Assembly: GCA_011390755.1 (NCBI GenBank)
Contig: JAABRU010000041.1
Location: 1-45,404, forward strand
Source of the DNA: Desulfobacteraceae bacterium
GTDB taxonomy: Bacteria > Desulfobacterota > Desulfobacteria > Desulfobacterales > Desulfococcaceae
DNA: 45,404 nucleotides
Direction: 5' to 3'
Position numbers and translations under genes: made by a program
The notes under the pieces: generated by a model
What the model saw: only the letters and a program-made list of their open reading frames with translations
Databases searched by the model: none
Told to the model about the DNA's origin: nothing
Part shown: positions 44,070-45,404 of the stretch, piece by piece
Layout: each line of letters starts with the position of its first letter
Position numbering within the stretch: position 1 is the first letter of the stretch

Positions 44070-44801
44070 ATGAATTTCAAGAAAATAAAGGCCCTGCTGA
44101 TAATTACAGTGATTTGTCTTGCGGCAGATATGGCAGTCGGAGAGGAAACAGCAGATAAATCTCCCTCCGCCTTTCTGCCGGAACCGGTTTACACATTTGC
44201 ACCGGTGGTGGAGGGAAGCGAGGTGGTGCATGATTTCATTCTGCAGAACAAAGGAAATGAAACCCTTTTCATTGAAAAGCTCAAATCCGGCTGAGGCTGC
44301 GCAGCAGCTTCGGGCGAGAAGCAGATTTCTCCGGGCGGAGAAACAAAAATAAGGGTCAAAGTGTCCACAAAGGGTTTCGGTGGCAGAACCATTACAGAAT
44401 CTGTATGGATATATACCAATGACAAACAAAATCCCCAAATGCAGATTCGTGTCACCGGAACAGTGGAAAAATTCGCGGATATAAGTCCCAAACGGGTCAC
44501 ACTGGTCGGTGCTGTGGGATCGCCCCTGAAAAAGCAGATCCGGATTGTTCCGCAGGAGCAGTATCCTTTCAGGATTCTCAGCACCCGCGCCAAAGACGGC
44601 CGGTTTATCACATTTCAGACCGAGGAACAGAAGGAGTCTGAAAAATCCCTGTATGTGCTGACCGTTGAAAACGCAATGCAGCAGAAAGGACGTTATTATG
44701 ATGTGATATATTTGGATACAGACAGCAAAATACGTCCGGTGATTGAAATTCCGGTCATGGGAAATATTCTCATACCTGCCGGTGTGCAAAACAAACCGTG
44801 A
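44070..44801 (+). CDS. DUF1573 protein, candidate selenoprotein (in-frame TGA)
   Basis: 243 residues if TGA 44292-44294 (codon 75) is read as selenocysteine. Signal peptide MNFKKIKALLIITVICLAADMAVG. The DUF1573 domain is VYTFAPVVEGSEVVHDFILQNKG...LFIEKLKSG-Sec-GC, then GGETKIRVKVSTKGFGGRTI, TNDKQNP; a second Ig-like half follows to residue 243. The family carries Cys-Gly-Cys at this place, so Sec replaces the first Cys. The frame stays open and conserved after TGA. Start ATG has gaggag upstream, 12 bases after the glutaredoxin gene. Taken literally it would be a 74-residue fragment plus an unstarted ORF. Confidence 0.82.
44295..44331 (+). promoter_or_regulatory. Putative bacterial SECIS element
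   Basis: Directly after the TGA. Stem gcttc / gaagc (44307-44311 and 44318-44322) closes the loop gggcga, which starts 17 bases after the TGA and has G in its first two positions. This fits known bacterial SECIS geometry (loop about 16-37 bases from UGA, G at the loop start). The lower stem is weak. Confidence 0.6.
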
Positions 44802-44830
44802 AAAAGGGTATCAATGGGATATGAAAACCG

Positions 44831-44869
44831 GGTTTATGCTGAAATCTGAAAAAGATTTCAGCATAAACC
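44831..44869. terminator. Hairpin after the DUF1573 gene
   Basis: 16-bp perfect arms (ggtttatgctgaaatc and complement), 7-nt loop, 29 bases after the stop. No T-tract follows on the plus strand, so the termination role is tentative. Confidence 0.5.
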
Positions 44870-44920
44870 GGGACGAAAAAATTTATGCGAATGCAGTTTC
44901 CCGGTGATAGGATTCCAATT

Positions 44921-45140
44921 TCAGCAGATCGAAAAGTTTCCGGAGGAGTGCAAAAATTGTTTCCGGAGGAGTGCAAAAATTGTTTCCGGAGGAGTGCAAA
45001 AATTGTTTCCGGAGGAGTGCAAAAATTGTTTCCGGAGGAGTGCAAAAATTGTTTCCGGAGGAGTGCAAAAATTGTATTTTTTGCATGGGGAACCGGGGCC
45101 GTGCAAAAAATACAATTTTTGCACTCCGGGACAGTCGTAA
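44921..45140. repeat. Family B element expanded by a 23-bp tandem array
   Basis: The left end is tcagcagatcgaaaagtttcc; the unit gtttccggaggagtgcaaaa + att is then repeated six times (44936-45073). The right half (gtgcaaaaaatacaatttttgcactccgggacagtcgtaa) lacks the terminal ctgctga. The tandem unit is the inner part of the left arm of family B. Confidence 0.85.
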
Positions 45141-45288
45141 GGTACTCGGCAAAAAATAAACCCTCTGAAACTGTCCGGCAGAAACATGCCAAACCTTTGT
45201 TTCGTCTCTGCTGACGGGGCGAACCGGGGGAATTATCTTTTTCTGAGTCCCTAAGGAATCGGTACGAAATAACTTTCCCATTTTTTCT

Positions 45289-45404
45289 GGTTCCCAAGCT
45301 CCGGCTTGGGAACCGGGGGCCCGGAAGCTCCTGCTTCCCGCTGCGGTTACGGCAGGCGTGAGCCTGCCCCCCTGCGTTCCCAAACAGGAGTTTGGGAACG
45401 AGTG
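45289..45404. repeat. Palindromic repeats at the window end
   Basis: Hairpins ggttcccaagc / gcttgggaacc (45289-45314) and cgttcccaaac / gtttgggaacg (45375-45400) with gcaggcgtgagcctgc between them. A dispersed-repeat type; the same gttcccacgctctgg theme appears near 19149. No gene. Confidence 0.55.

Noticed and set aside
44936..45073. Possible CRISPR array
   Set aside because: Units are directly adjacent with no spacers; it is a simple tandem repeat inside a palindromic element.

Overview
The window looks like a chromosomal segment of a Gram-negative, probably anaerobic bacterium. I infer a Desulfobacterota (sulfate-reducer-like, Desulfobacterales/Desulfonema-type) genome from anaerobic-style cobalamin genes (cbiL, cbiD, cbiET), hypB, a candidate selenoprotein, three tandem Hsp20 genes, many toxin-antitoxin (TA) scraps and a heavy load of MITE-like palindromes. 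The taxon is inferred from gene content only. I saw no rRNA, tRNA, CRISPR array or complete insertion sequence.

Layout. 0.1-2.4 kb: branched-chain aminotransferase (in-frame TAG) and an EamA transporter, minus strand. 2.5-5.1 kb: gene-poor, with large hairpins, a 36-aa basic protein and a TA pair whose PIN toxin is internally deleted. 5.1-8.2 kb: cobalamin operon cbiL-cbiD-cbiET. 8.3-24.3 kb: an accessory island, nearly all minus strand. It holds four Uma2-family (DUF820) nuclease-like genes, a 1.57 kaa secreted DUF1566/dockerin protein, two HicAB-type pairs, a DUF4160/DUF2442 pair, VapBC-like genes and fragments, and a complete diversity-generating retroelement (DGR) next to the remnant of a second one. 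24.9-27.6 kb: rmlA, rmlC and rmlD (dTDP-rhamnose), separated by MITE-like repeats. 27.7-30.2 kb: hypB and three hsp20 genes. 30.5-34.0 kb: a large hybrid sensor kinase with three periplasmic binding domains. 34.1-36.7 kb: tandem-repeat arrays on both sides of ilvA. 36.7-44.8 kb: an arsR regulator and a redox/metal cluster (Fe-S protein, rhodanese, CDF-MauE fusion, thioredoxin, CcdA, ArsP-like permease, glutaredoxin-like protein, DUF1573 protein). 44.9-45.4 kb: repeats.

Main result. The DGR consists of a target gene (19270-19968) whose last 121 bp (VR, 19271-19391) match a template repeat (TR, 17134-17254), plus avd (17378-17767) and a DGR-type reverse transcriptase (15657-17192/17213). TR and VR differ at 15 positions. 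All 15 are adenines in the coding strand of TR, and the other 88 positions are identical, which is the signature of adenine-directed mutagenic retrohoming. Two TA-like modules sit between target and avd. TR lies inside the RT reading frame. A second copy, with avd fused directly to the last part of an RT gene, lies at 21075-21362.

Second result. The DUF1573 gene (44070-44801) has an in-frame TGA where the family has the first Cys of a Cys-Gly-Cys motif, followed by a stem-loop with the geometry of a bacterial SECIS. It is probably a selenoprotein. Two other genes (ilvE, hicA) carry in-frame TAG codons at conserved Tyr positions. TAG serves as a normal stop elsewhere here, so these look like nonsense mutations or base-call errors rather than recoding.
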